5,658 nucleotides of DNA from Planctomycetota bacterium (lineage in GTDB: Bacteria > Planctomycetota > MHYJ01 > JACPRB01): NCBI GenBank assembly GCA_016200125.1, contig JACQFK010000295.1:1-5658 (forward strand), read 5' to 3'. Numbering within the stretch: the stretch's first letter is position 1; each line of letters begins with the position of its first letter. A program made the translations under genes and the position numbers. This document shows positions 1-5,658 of the stretch, piece after piece. The notes below the pieces were generated by a model. It was given only the letters and a program-made list of their open reading frames with translations, did not search any database and had not been told where the DNA came from.

Positions 1-428
1 AAGCCAAGCTTGAAAAAGAGTCGGGTCCCGTCGAGATCTCCGCGAAACGGCTGGTGCTTTCAAAGTACTGGGCTCCGTATTCCGGAGGAGGCCTGGGAGT
101 CGACGTCTTCTTCGCGACGGGATACGACACGGGTCGCTTCCTGAAGGAGGCGCTTCAGCGAAAGGTGCAAGTCAAATTCCAGGGGAAGAACTACTCCGCG
201 GCGACTCCGGAAGATCTCGTCGTCTTGAAAGTCCATGCCTACCGAGTGAGAGACCTCGATGACGTGGCCACCGTGCTTGAGCGTCGGTTCGGCGAACTCG
301 ATTGGAAGTACATTCATCGCTGGGCCACTGAACTGAAATGCGAAAAGCTCCTGAAGGATGTGGTTGAGCAGTTCATGGAAAGCCACGGACATAAGGGGTC
401 TCCGCCTTGGAAGAGAGTTCGGAAGTGA
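1..428 (+). CDS. Nucleotidyltransferase-like protein (AbiEii/DUF6036 type), C-terminal part
   Basis: The reading frame is open from the left edge (first complete codon at 3) to TGA at 426-428, so the N-terminus lies outside the window. A GTG at 54 could start a short version, but the frame continues upstream with plausible protein sequence, so I treat the gene as 5'-truncated. The visible part is 141 residues. It contains VDVFF (Asp at visible residue 34, the likely late carboxylate of a minimal nucleotidyltransferase core). This is followed by TPEDLVVLK (68-76), RDLDDV (83-88) and LDWKYIHRWATEL, a pattern typical of nucleotidyltransferases of the AbiEii/DUF6036 kind. The GS and DxD catalytic motif expected further N-terminal is not in the window, so activity cannot be judged. 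Some family members are toxin or antitoxin parts, but no partner is visible here. Codon use is less GC-biased than in the genes to the right, with many gct, tat, gga and aaa codons. The family call is moderately sure and the role unknown. Confidence 0.7.
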   Translation, partial: AKLEKESGPVEISAKRLVLSKYWAPYSGGGLGVDVFFATGYDTGRFLKEALQRKVQVKFQGKNYSAATPEDLVVLKVHAYRVRDLDDVATVLERRFGELDWKYIHRWATELKCEKLLKDVVEQFMESHGHKGSPPWKRVRK

Positions 429-459
429 CCTTATTCTTGTTCCGCACTTGCCAACTTGG

Positions 460-494
460 GGGCCAAACAGGCCTTCTTGAGCCTCCTCTGGCCC
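460..494. terminator. Possible weak terminator hairpin after the first gene
   Basis: GGGCCA (460-465) is complementary to TGGCCC (489-494), and inside it AGGC (469-472) pairs with GCCT (481-484). Together they give a nested stem-loop about 30 bases after the stop codon of the nucleotidyltransferase-like gene. On the + strand it is followed by an A-rich, not T-rich, sequence, so it is not a classical intrinsic terminator. It may be only a structured intergenic element. Confidence 0.25.
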
Positions 495-601
495 AAAACT
501 AAAACCGCGTATAACTGAGCTGAAGCCCGTTCTGACCCCGTCCAGCCCACTTTCGCCGCAACACTCTTTTCGCCCTCATGATCCCTTGGTTCCCGGCCTG
601 G

Positions 602-659
602 CCTGCCGTAGCGCAGGACCGAAGGCGCAAAGGCGGGTTCGAGTCCGGGCGGGCCCACC
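602..659 (+). other. tRNA 3'-half-like fragment (T-arm and acceptor tail remnant)
   Basis: Bases 638-644 (TTCGAGT) have the form of a tRNA T-loop. They are flanked by GCGGG (633-637) and CCGGG (645-649), and the tail CGGGCCC-ACC (650-659) looks like an acceptor strand with discriminator base. The T-stem pairs only partly (two central pairs plus one), and no matching 5' acceptor strand or anticodon arm lies at the right distance, so this is not an intact tRNA. A perfect 5-bp hairpin, CCTGC (602-606) with GCAGG (613-617), sits just upstream. A D-arm-like stretch occurs about 100 bases earlier (508-526), too far for a normal tRNA. It could be a decayed tRNA gene, a leftover attachment-site core, or a dispersed tRNA-derived repeat. 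Confidence 0.35.
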
Positions 660-742
660 CCTCCATGAAGCGGCGGAGCTTCCTCCGACCGAACCCCGCT
701 GTCGGGCTGCGCCGGGGCGGCGCCGTGGCGCAGATCGACAAA

Positions 743-794
743 GGCTCGCCGCTCTCTTTCCTCGCATCGGGGAGGGCGAGCCCCTATTCTGGGG
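743..794 (+). promoter_or_regulatory. Two overlapping alternative hairpins in the operon leader
   Basis: GGCTCGCC (743-750) and GGCGAGCC (775-782) form a perfect 8-bp stem. It extends inward by CTC (752-754) with GAG (772-774) past a one-base bulge. A second hairpin, CCCC (781-784), loop TATTCT, GGGG (791-794), uses two of the same bases (781-782), so the two stems cannot both form fully. They end 20 bases before the chosen start codon at 815. This arrangement could modulate translation or transcription of the operon, but no ligand-binding core, leader peptide or T-tract is recognisable. A chance structure in GC-rich DNA is a real alternative. Confidence 0.3.
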
Positions 795-814
795 GTTTCA
801 AAGCGGGACAGGAC

Positions 815-2098
815 ATGAAGATCGCCCAGAGACGGATCCCCGGCCTGCTCGTGACGGACCACGAGTTCCAGGTGCCGCTCGATTCCGCGCGGTCCGGCGG
901 CGAGAGCCTTTCCGTGTTCGCGCGGGAACTCAGCGCGGCGGAGCGCGACGCCGGGAAGCTTCCCTGGCTGATCTTCTTCCAGGGAGGCCCGGGTTATCCG
1001 GGACCCCGCGTCCTGGGGCGCCTCGGCTGGATCCGCCGGGCCGTGGAAGACTACCGGGTCCTCCTCCTCGACGGCCGCGGGACGGGGCGCAGCGAGCAGG
1101 TCTGCGCCCAGTCGCTGGCCCGCCGCGCTACCGTGCGGGAGCGGGGGGAGTACCTGACCCACTTCCGGGCGGACGCGATCGTCCGCGATGCCGAGCACAT
1201 CCGTCGCGAACTCCTGGGACCCGACGGGAAGTGGACCGCCCTGGGACAGAGCTTCGGCGGCTTCTGCGTCACCCAGTATCTCTCCTCTGCTCCCGAAGGA
1301 CTGGAAGCCGCGATCATCACGGGCGGCCTGACCCCGCTCGGGCGGACGGCCGACGAGGTCTACCGTTCGAGTCACAAGGTGCTGGCCCGGAAGAATCGCT
1401 TCTACTATGAACGCTATCCCGAGGATCGCGAGCGGGTCCGCCGGATCGTCCGGACCCTCGAGGCGGAGGACGTCCGCCTGCCCTGCGGCGAGCGGCTCTC
1501 GCGCCGGAGATTCCTGCAGCTGGGCCTCCAGTTCGGGTTCCACGACGGCTTCGAACAGGTGCACTACCTTCTGGAGACCGCCTTCGTGAAGGGGCGGAAG
1601 GGCCCGGAGCTCGGATATCCCTTTCTCTGCGATTTCGAGGCGCTGTTGACCTACCGGCAGGCTCCGATCTTCTCCCTGCTCCAGGAGGCCTGCTATGCCG
1701 AGGGTCCGGCCACGAACTGGGCCGCGGAACGGATCCGCGCCGAGTATCCGGAGTTCGAACGGGACGAACCTGAAGTCCTCTTCACCGGCGAGATGATGTT
1801 CCGCTGGATGTTCGAGGAGTACACCCATCTGCGCCAGCTGCGCGAGGAGGCGGAATTCCTTGCCGCCTATGACCGCTGGCCCCGCATGCACGACGTGGAC
1901 CGCCTCGGCCGGAACGAGGTGCCGGCGGCGGCCGTCATCTACGCCGACGACATGTACGTGGACCGGACGTATTCCGAGGAGACCGCCGCCAAGATCCGGG
2001 GCCTGAAGGTCTGGCTGACGAACGAGTACGAACACAACGGCATCCGGTCCCATGGCGAAGAGGTGCTCGGGAAACTTCTTTCCCTGGTGAAGGGATGA
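815..2098 (+). CDS. pip: Proline iminopeptidase-like alpha/beta hydrolase (peptidase family S33)
   Basis: This is a 427-residue protein, matching the large (about 425-435 aa) class of prolyl aminopeptidases that release N-terminal proline from peptides in the cytoplasm. Motifs in order are: QGGPG (56-60, oxyanion-hole loop, HGGPG in many relatives); [11 protein letters not shown] (83-93, the DQRGxGRS block); GQSFG (144-148), placing the nucleophile at Ser146; a helical cap region at roughly 180-350; YADD (376-379), supplying the likely Asp; and EHNG (406-409), with the likely catalytic His407. No signal peptide is visible. ATG 815 was chosen because GGGACAGGA (805-813) gives a Shine-Dalgarno-like site and family-like sequence begins there. 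In-frame ATGs at 578 and 665 would add low-complexity residues. The stop overlaps the next start (ATGA), so the two genes are surely cotranscribed and probably translationally coupled. Gln for His in the GGPG loop is a mild departure from small-type enzymes. The exact substrate (Pro, hydroxyproline or another N-terminal residue) cannot be read from sequence. Confidence 0.82.
   Translation: MKIAQRRIPGLLVTDHEFQVPLDSARSGGESLSVFARELSAAERDAGKLPWLIFFQGGPGYPGPRVLGRLGWIRRAVEDYRVLLLDGRGTGRSEQVCAQSLARRATVRERGEYLTHFRADAIVRDAEHIRRELLGPDGKWTALGQSFGGFCVTQYLSSAPEGLEAAIITGGLTPLGRTADEVYRSSHKVLARKNRFYYERYPEDRERVRRIVRTLEAEDVRLPCGERLSRRRFLQLGLQFGFHDGFEQVHYLLETAFVKGRKGPELGYPFLCDFEALLTYRQAPIFSLLQEACYAEGPATNWAAERIRAEYPEFERDEPEVLFTGEMMFRWMFEEYTHLRQLREEAEFLAAYDRWPRMHDVDRLGRNEVPAAAVIYADDMYVDRTYSEETAAKIRGLKVWLTNEYEHNGIRSHGEEVLGKLLSLVKG
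2086..2098 (+). promoter_or_regulatory. Ribosome binding site and ATGA stop-start overlap
   Basis: GGTGAAGG (2086-2093) lies at the end of the hydrolase gene, and its GGTGA part is 4 bases from the ATG at 2095. The start codon shares bases with the TGA stop of the hydrolase (2096-2098). This is the usual arrangement for translational coupling and fixes the start of the downstream gene. Confidence 0.7.
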
Positions 2099-3198
2099 AG
2101 CTCAAGCGCATCCTGGCCTGGCGCGTGGAGCTCCCCCTGCACGAGACCACCTACAAATGGTCCGGCGGGAAGTCCGTCACGGTCTTCGACAGCACGATCG
2201 TCGGCGTCGAGACGGACACGGGCCTGGTCGGCTACGGCGAGGTCTGCCCGCTCGGGCCCTTCTACCTGCCGGCCTACGCGGAGGGGGTGCGCGCCGGGCT
2301 GCGTGAGCTGGGGCCGCATCTGATCGGCGCCGACCCGCGGGAACTGTCGAAGCTCAACGCCCGCATGGATGCGGCGCTCAAGGGGCATCCCTACGTGAAG
2401 TCCGGCATCGACATCGCATGCTGGGACATCCTCGGCAAGGCGACGGGACTGCCGGTCTGCGCGCTCATGGGCGGGCGCTTCGGCGAGAGCGTCCGGCTCT
2501 ACCGCGCGATCTCCCAGGAGTCACCGGAGGAGATGGCCGCGAAGGTGGCGGGCTACCGCGCCGAGGGCTACACGCGGTTCCAGCTGAAGGTCGGCGGCGA
2601 CCCGGACACGGACGTCGCGCGCATCCGCGCCGTCTCGGCGAAGCTGCGGCCGGGAGACCGGCTCGTGGCCGATGCGAACACGGGCTGGGTCCAGCACGAG
2701 GCGGTCCGGGTGGCGCGCGCGGTGCGGGACCTGGATGTCTACCTCGAGCAGCCCTGCCTCACGTACGAGGAATGCCTCGCCGTGCGCCGGCAGACGGACC
2801 ATCCCTTCATTCTCGACGAGGCCGTGGACAGCCTCGACATGCTCCTCCGCGCCAAGGCCGACCTGGCCATGGACGTGGTGAACCTGAAGATCAGCAAGCT
2901 CGGCGGCCTCACGAAGATCAAGCAGGCCCGCGACCTCTGCGTCAGCCTGGGGATCGCGATGACGCTGGAGGACAGCTGGGGTGGGGACATCATCACGGCC
3001 GCGGTCGCCCACCTGGCGCACAGCACGCCGGAGCCGTTCCGGTTCACGAGCACCGACTTCAACAGCTACGTCACGGTGAGCACGGCCGAGGGTGCGCCGC
3101 GCCGCGAGAACGGCTTCATGAGCGCCGGGACCGCGCCCGGGTTGGGCATCCGGCCGCGCATTGACGTGCTCGGAAAGTGCGTCGTCGAGGTTAGCTGA
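2095..3198 (+). CDS. Enolase-superfamily enzyme (MR/MLE group), hydroxyproline-betaine epimerase / cis-3-hydroxyproline dehydratase-like
   Basis: This 367-residue protein has the family's usual length and two-domain form: an alpha+beta capping domain (about 1-125) and a (beta/alpha)7-beta barrel (about 130-350). Visible active-site elements are Lys165 in FQLKVGG, metal ligands Asp193 (ADANTGW), Glu218 (LEQP) and Asp241 (LDEAV), and Lys265 in NLKISKLGG. This is the Lys-Lys acid/base pair of the muconate lactonizing enzyme subgroup, which removes a proton alpha to a carboxylate with Mg2+ stabilising the enolate. The first Lys of the common KxK motif is Gln163. YRAISQ (136-141), EDSWGGDI (292-299) and TDFNSYVTV (320-328) recall the proline-betaine/4-hydroxyproline-betaine 2-epimerases and cis-3-hydroxy-L-proline dehydratases. 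Those resemblances are from memory, so the substrate is inferred. Coupling to a proline iminopeptidase gene fits a proline-derivative role. It is probably cytoplasmic, as no export signal is present. Alternatives are a dipeptide epimerase or another acid-sugar enzyme. The superfamily call is very sure; the exact reaction is not. Confidence 0.85.
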   Translation: MKLKRILAWRVELPLHETTYKWSGGKSVTVFDSTIVGVETDTGLVGYGEVCPLGPFYLPAYAEGVRAGLRELGPHLIGADPRELSKLNARMDAALKGHPYVKSGIDIACWDILGKATGLPVCALMGGRFGESVRLYRAISQESPEEMAAKVAGYRAEGYTRFQLKVGGDPDTDVARIRAVSAKLRPGDRLVADANTGWVQHEAVRVARAVRDLDVYLEQPCLTYEECLAVRRQTDHPFILDEAVDSLDMLLRAKADLAMDVVNLKISKLGGLTKIKQARDLCVSLGIAMTLEDSWGGDIITAAVAHLAHSTPEPFRFTSTDFNSYVTVSTAEGAPRRENGFMSAGTAPGLGIRPRIDVLGKCVVEVS

Positions 3199-3211
3199 GG
3201 CTAGATCCCGC

Positions 3212-4237
3212 TCACTTGGGCTGCCCGAGGAGATCCAGCATCGCCTCGCCCATCGCCTTGCCGATCCGGTTGAACCAGATGGCGCTGCCGAGGTAGTGGT
3301 ACCCATGGTCTCCGCCGACCTGCTTCCACTGCTCCGGATTCTTCTGCCACGTGGGATAGAGCTCCTCCGCGGCCTTGTCGACCAGCAGGTCGGTGCGGAA
3401 CGACTTGACGTTGCCCTTGAACTCCGGCACGTCGTTCATCGAGAGCTGGGCCTCGCTGATCGTCAGCATCGCGCCGGCGGCCGGCTTCGATCCGTTCTGG
3501 CCCATGGCGGCGATCACGAACGGCAGCCTGGGCGCGGCGAGGTCCTTGCGCACGTCCTGGATGAAATGCCTCATATTCGAGGCGTACTCGTTCTCCGCGC
3601 CGTATTGGTCGTTCCACCCCTGGAACCACACGAAGCCCGCCAACTGCGGCCTCTTCCCCTTCAGGGCGGGGAACAACGTGTCGCAGCCGTCCATCACGGT
3701 CTTCACTTCCGCCATCATCTTGCGGTACGACGAGCCGTAGTCCTTCTTCACGTCTTCCAGGGTCGGCAGGGGATCGTTCTTCTTGTTCTTCTCGTTGTTC
3801 TTCGCGACGCGGTCCTGCGCCTGCTTGAGCTCCTTCTGCAGCACCTCGTCCGCGGGAAACCCCGCGGAGGGCGAACGGAAGAGCTTGTAGAGGGAGTGCC
3901 CGCCCCAGGCGGCCTTGACCAGCACGACGGGTTCCTTGAAGTGATCGCCCATCGCGGTTCCGAATTCCAGCTCGGGCCCCGTGCGGCCTGGGGAGCCGTA
4001 GCCGATCGTCAGCGGGCCCTTGCGCTCGAGGAACTTGATGAAGACGTCCTCCCGCGCGATCCACTGGTCATCCTTGCGCAGGTGGGTGAAGAGATCCCGG
4101 GTCTTCGGATCGGTCGCCTGGAAGTCGAGCAGGGTGTTGGGGGCCTTTCCCTCCATGTTCGACTGCCCGGCCAGCACGAAGACCTGGACCGGTTCCTGGG
4201 CCGCGAGAGCCAGCACGACGATCAGCGTGTTCATCAT
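3212..4237 (-). CDS. Exported SGNH hydrolase, sialate O-acetylesterase-like (SASA/CE6 type)
   Basis: With ATG 4237 the protein has 341 residues. VFVLAGQSNMEG (19-30) is the block I motif with nucleophile Ser26. KAAWGGHSLY (108-117) matches the oxyanion-hole glycine block. FQGWND (205-210) is the GxND block with Asn209. GDHGYHYLG (309-317) carries the likely catalytic His314 with Asp310. This set matches the carbohydrate acetylesterases of Pfam SASA (CE6), which deacetylate sugars such as sialic acid or xylan; the substrate is unknown here. A hydrophobic stretch (about 4-13) ending ALAAQEP looks like a short signal peptide, so export to periplasm or surface is likely. The start is uncertain: ATG 4237 has AAAGG and GGGAG upstream, ATG 4234 is equally possible, and ATG 4276 would add a basic n-region but lacks a ribosome binding site. 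A charged Lys/Asn-rich insert (about 138-160) separates blocks II and III. It lies 69 bases downstream of the metallopeptidase gene on the same strand, probably in one transcript. Confidence 0.85.
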   Translation of the reverse strand: MMNTLIVVLALAAQEPVQVFVLAGQSNMEGKAPNTLLDFQATDPKTRDLFTHLRKDDQWIAREDVFIKFLERKGPLTIGYGSPGRTGPELEFGTAMGDHFKEPVVLVKAAWGGHSLYKLFRSPSAGFPADEVLQKELKQAQDRVAKNNEKNKKNDPLPTLEDVKKDYGSSYRKMMAEVKTVMDGCDTLFPALKGKRPQLAGFVWFQGWNDQYGAENEYASNMRHFIQDVRKDLAAPRLPFVIAAMGQNGSKPAAGAMLTISEAQLSMNDVPEFKGNVKSFRTDLLVDKAAEELYPTWQKNPEQWKQVGGDHGYHYLGSAIWFNRIGKAMGEAMLDLLGQPK

Positions 4238-4262
4238 GCCTTTACGACGCTCCCGGGCGCGT

Positions 4263-4293
4263 CGCAATTGCGCCATTGGATTGCTGAATTGCG
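4263..4293 (-). repeat. Small inverted repeat in the gap between the two minus-strand genes
   Basis: CGCAATT (4263-4269) and AATTGCG (4287-4293) are perfect inverted copies, and CGCAATTGCG at 4263-4272 is itself a 10-base palindrome. In the minus-strand transcript this can form a hairpin between the metallopeptidase stop and the esterase start, with the alternative ATG 4276 in its loop. It may influence translation or mRNA stability. No T-tract is present, so it is not a convincing terminator. Confidence 0.35.
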
Positions 4294-4306
4294 GCGCGAC
4301 GAGCGG

Positions 4307-5658
4307 TCATTTCTTCTCCGGGGCGCTGCTCCGCTCTTCCGCGGACTTCCGGATCTCCGCGCGCGCCTTGTCCAGGCGCTCGGGCCAGGAGAAGCGGGGC
4401 GCGGCGGACGGATCGTAGCCGTCGAGATGGTCGCGCAGGCGGGTGGCGGGCTTCGTGTATTTCAGCTCGGTCTCGCCGAAAACCTCCCGGCAGAGCGCGG
4501 CCAGGCCCGGATCGTACTCGAGGAGCAGGGCCCGGGTGTTGACGTGGTTGTGGTCGTGGTCGTTCTTGCGGTTGTTGTCGAACCAGGACTGCACCCCTTC
4601 GGCGAAGTACTCGTGGGGGTTCACCGAGGCGTACTTGCCTTTCCAGAGCTCCGCCTTCATCGCGGCGTCGTAGGCGGCCTTCACGCGGCCGTCGAAAGTC
4701 GCGTCCACGTTCACCATTCCGCGCAGGTGGATGTTGTGGGCGAACTCGTGGATGAGGATGTTCTCCGCCGCGTAGGGGTCGCCGGAAAAGCCGAGCAGGT
4801 TCTCCTCGCCGCAGGAACAATAGGGATCCGTTTTCGAGCCGCCCATGCCCCGCGCCCGGGCGTCCCAGTAGTCCTTGGGCTTCAGGTGCGACCACTCGGG
4901 AAGGTCCGTCGTGAACTCGTTGTGCGCGATGATGCAGAGCCGGGATCCGCTCTTGACCATGGCGGCGCGGACGTCGGGCCGCCGGGCCAGCATCAGGTTG
5001 ACGAGATAGGCGGCCTCCCGGAGCGCAAAGTCGTTCACCTTCGCGGAGGCGACGATGGGATAGCCGTCCGCGTCGAGGTACTTGGTGTAGAAGGCGGGCG
5101 CCTTCAGCTCGGGGGGAGGAGGAGGGAGGGGGAACCACAGGCGCTCCAGGAGTTTCTCCATCTGCGGATCATGACGGTGCAGTTCCTCGCGGTTGAAGGG
5201 GAAGAAATCGTTCCGGACGAAGAACGCTTCGGTCGATTCGGCGAAGTACTCCTGGGGGCTGGTCATCGCGTAGGCGCGTTCGGTCGTGTTCGGCTTTCCA
5301 TTGCCGAACCCGCGCTCCACGGCGTCGTAGCTCCCGCTCGCCTTCGCGCGGTCGTAGGCCGCCTTGATGCCGGGGTTGTTGAACCCGAGCACCCGGTCGT
5401 GATACCCGTGGGCGAGTTCGTGCAGCGTGAAGTTGGGCATGCGGCGGGTTTCCTTCTCGAAGTCGCGCAGGTCGGTGAACTCGACTCCTTTGACCATGTC
5501 CGGGTTTCGGCCCTTGCTCAGGAGCCAGTCCCGGCCCGGATGGTATTCCGCCGTCGGCCTCACGCCCGCGTAGGGGGGCGAGAACCACAGGGTCACCTCC
5601 CGCAGCTTCGCGACGGCCGGGGCGGGCACGACGCGGACGATCTCCTTCAGTTGGGCCG
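4307..5658 (-). CDS. Tandem double-domain HExxH metallopeptidase-like protein, N-terminus outside window
   Basis: The frame is open to the right edge. A GTG at 5629 could start a 440-residue form, but codons before it continue plausible protein (QLKEIVRVV), so the gene is taken as 5'-truncated. Counting from that GTG, the protein has two similar zinc-peptidase units. The first has HELAH (70-74) and EYFAE (127-131); the second has HEFAH (294-298) and EYFAE (340-344). Shared positions include HExAHxxHxR, KAAYDxA, a Pro-x-Glu before YFAE, and a later DP. HExxH plus a downstream Glu in EYFAE is the gluzincin arrangement, reminiscent of lethal-factor-like (M34) peptidases. A proline-rich linker, FPLPPPPPEL (166-175), joins the units. 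A Cys pair (271, 273) lies before the second HExxH. The two metal-binding sets look intact in both halves, so both may be active. Export is likely for such proteins but cannot be checked because the N-terminus is missing. It is followed by the esterase gene on the same strand. Natural substrate unknown. Confidence 0.75.
   Translation of the reverse strand, partial: AQLKEIVRVVPAPAVAKLREVTLWFSPPYAGVRPTAEYHPGRDWLLSKGRNPDMVKGVEFTDLRDFEKETRRMPNFTLHELAHGYHDRVLGFNNPGIKAAYDRAKASGSYDAVERGFGNGKPNTTERAYAMTSPQEYFAESTEAFFVRNDFFPFNREELHRHDPQMEKLLERLWFPLPPPPPELKAPAFYTKYLDADGYPIVASAKVNDFALREAAYLVNLMLARRPDVRAAMVKSGSRLCIIAHNEFTTDLPEWSHLKPKDYWDARARGMGGSKTDPYCSCGEENLLGFSGDPYAAENILIHEFAHNIHLRGMVNVDATFDGRVKAAYDAAMKAELWKGKYASVNPHEYFAEGVQSWFDNNRKNDHDHNHVNTRALLLEYDPGLAALCREVFGETELKYTKPATRLRDHLDGYDPSAAPRFSWPERLDKARAEIRKSAEERSSAPEKK

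Larger units (their letters stand above)
429..814. other. Non-coding stretch with tRNA-like debris and hairpins
   Basis: These 386 bases separate the nucleotidyltransferase-like gene from the hydrolase operon. No frame encodes recognisable protein. The in-frame extension of the hydrolase back to ATG 578 gives low-complexity Arg/Pro/Gly-rich sequence that crosses the tRNA-like fragment, so it is probably not translated. Contents are: a nested hairpin at 460-494; a TATAAC hexamer at 510-515 without a convincing -35 partner; a sequence resembling a tRNA D-arm around 508-526; a T-arm-like fragment at 632-658; and two overlapping hairpins at 743-794 just before the ribosome binding site. The operon promoter must lie here or further upstream, but I cannot place it with confidence. 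Confidence 0.7.

Noticed and set aside
477..515. Sigma-70-type promoter with TTGAGC (477-482) and TATAAC (510-515)
   Set aside because: The spacer would be 27 bases, far from the usual 16-18, and no other -35 fits the TATAAC hexamer.
508..659. A functional tRNA gene
   Set aside because: The T-stem has mismatches, there is no anticodon arm at the right place and no matching 5' acceptor strand, and the D-arm-like and T-arm-like parts are too far apart.
578..814. N-terminal extension of the hydrolase from ATG 578 (79 extra residues)
   Set aside because: The added sequence is low-complexity, crosses the tRNA-like fragment and has no family resemblance. A better-supported ATG with a Shine-Dalgarno-like site is at 815.
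431..2053. Long open frame of 540 codons on the minus strand, antisense to the hydrolase gene
   Set aside because: It is the mirror of a GC-rich coding frame. It has no recognisable domain, is rich in Arg/Gly/Pro/Ala, and overlaps a gene with complete alpha/beta hydrolase motifs.
2095..3198. Dipeptide (Ala-Glu type) epimerase as the identity of the enolase-superfamily protein
   Set aside because: The KxK motif is QxK, and the C-terminal barrel segment reads TDFN rather than the DxD motif that binds the dipeptide amino group. It is kept only as a weaker alternative.
2521..3306. Minus-strand open frame of 261 codons across the enolase gene
   Set aside because: It is a shadow frame opposite a gene with all catalytic residues intact, and its composition shows no domain.
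3201..4064. Alternative minus-strand frame inside the esterase gene
   Set aside because: It is Arg/Gly-rich out-of-frame sequence. The SGNH motifs are all in the 3212-4237 frame.
4242..5138. Alternative minus-strand frame inside the metallopeptidase gene
   Set aside because: It is Arg-rich shadow coding. HExxH and EYFAE occur only in the 4307-5658 frame.
1..5658. CRISPR array, insertion sequence or transposase
   Set aside because: No regularly spaced repeats, no long terminal inverted repeats and no transposase-like protein are visible.

Overview
The window (about 5.7 kb, strongly GC-rich over most of its length) looks like chromosomal DNA of a high-GC free-living bacterium. The style of the secreted-type esterase and of the double HExxH protein suggests Planctomycetota or a neighbouring phylum of the PVC group. 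That is a judgement from recalled protein families, not a search result. It holds five protein-coding genes, two of them cut by the window edges. I see no confirmed RNA gene, insertion sequence or CRISPR array.

Layout. (1) Left edge to 428, + strand: the C-terminal part of a nucleotidyltransferase-like protein (AbiEii/DUF6036 type), visibly less GC-rich than the rest. (2) 429-814: a 386-base non-coding stretch with a tRNA T-arm-like fragment, several hairpins and no convincing gene. (3) 815-3198, + strand: a two-gene operon whose genes overlap by ATGA. It encodes a large-type proline iminopeptidase-like alpha/beta hydrolase (family S33) and an enolase-superfamily enzyme of the mandelate racemase/muconate lactonizing group, which resembles hydroxyproline-betaine epimerase and cis-3-hydroxyproline dehydratase enzymes. 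(4) 3212 to the right edge, - strand, convergent with the previous pair: a double-domain HExxH metallopeptidase-like protein (upstream, 5' end outside the window), followed by an exported SGNH/sialate O-acetylesterase-like hydrolase.

How the genes may work together. The tight coupling of a peptidase that removes N-terminal proline with an enolase-superfamily enzyme of probable proline-derivative specificity suggests a small catabolic module for proline- or hydroxyproline-containing peptides or proline betaines. The opposite-strand pair looks like degradative enzymes, at least one of them exported: one would attack protein and the other acetylated glycans. Both ideas are inferences from family membership and gene order. 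I do not see a clearly new system. The most worthwhile leads are the peptidase-enolase pair, the internally duplicated metallopeptidase, and the tRNA-like debris and alternative hairpins ahead of the operon.
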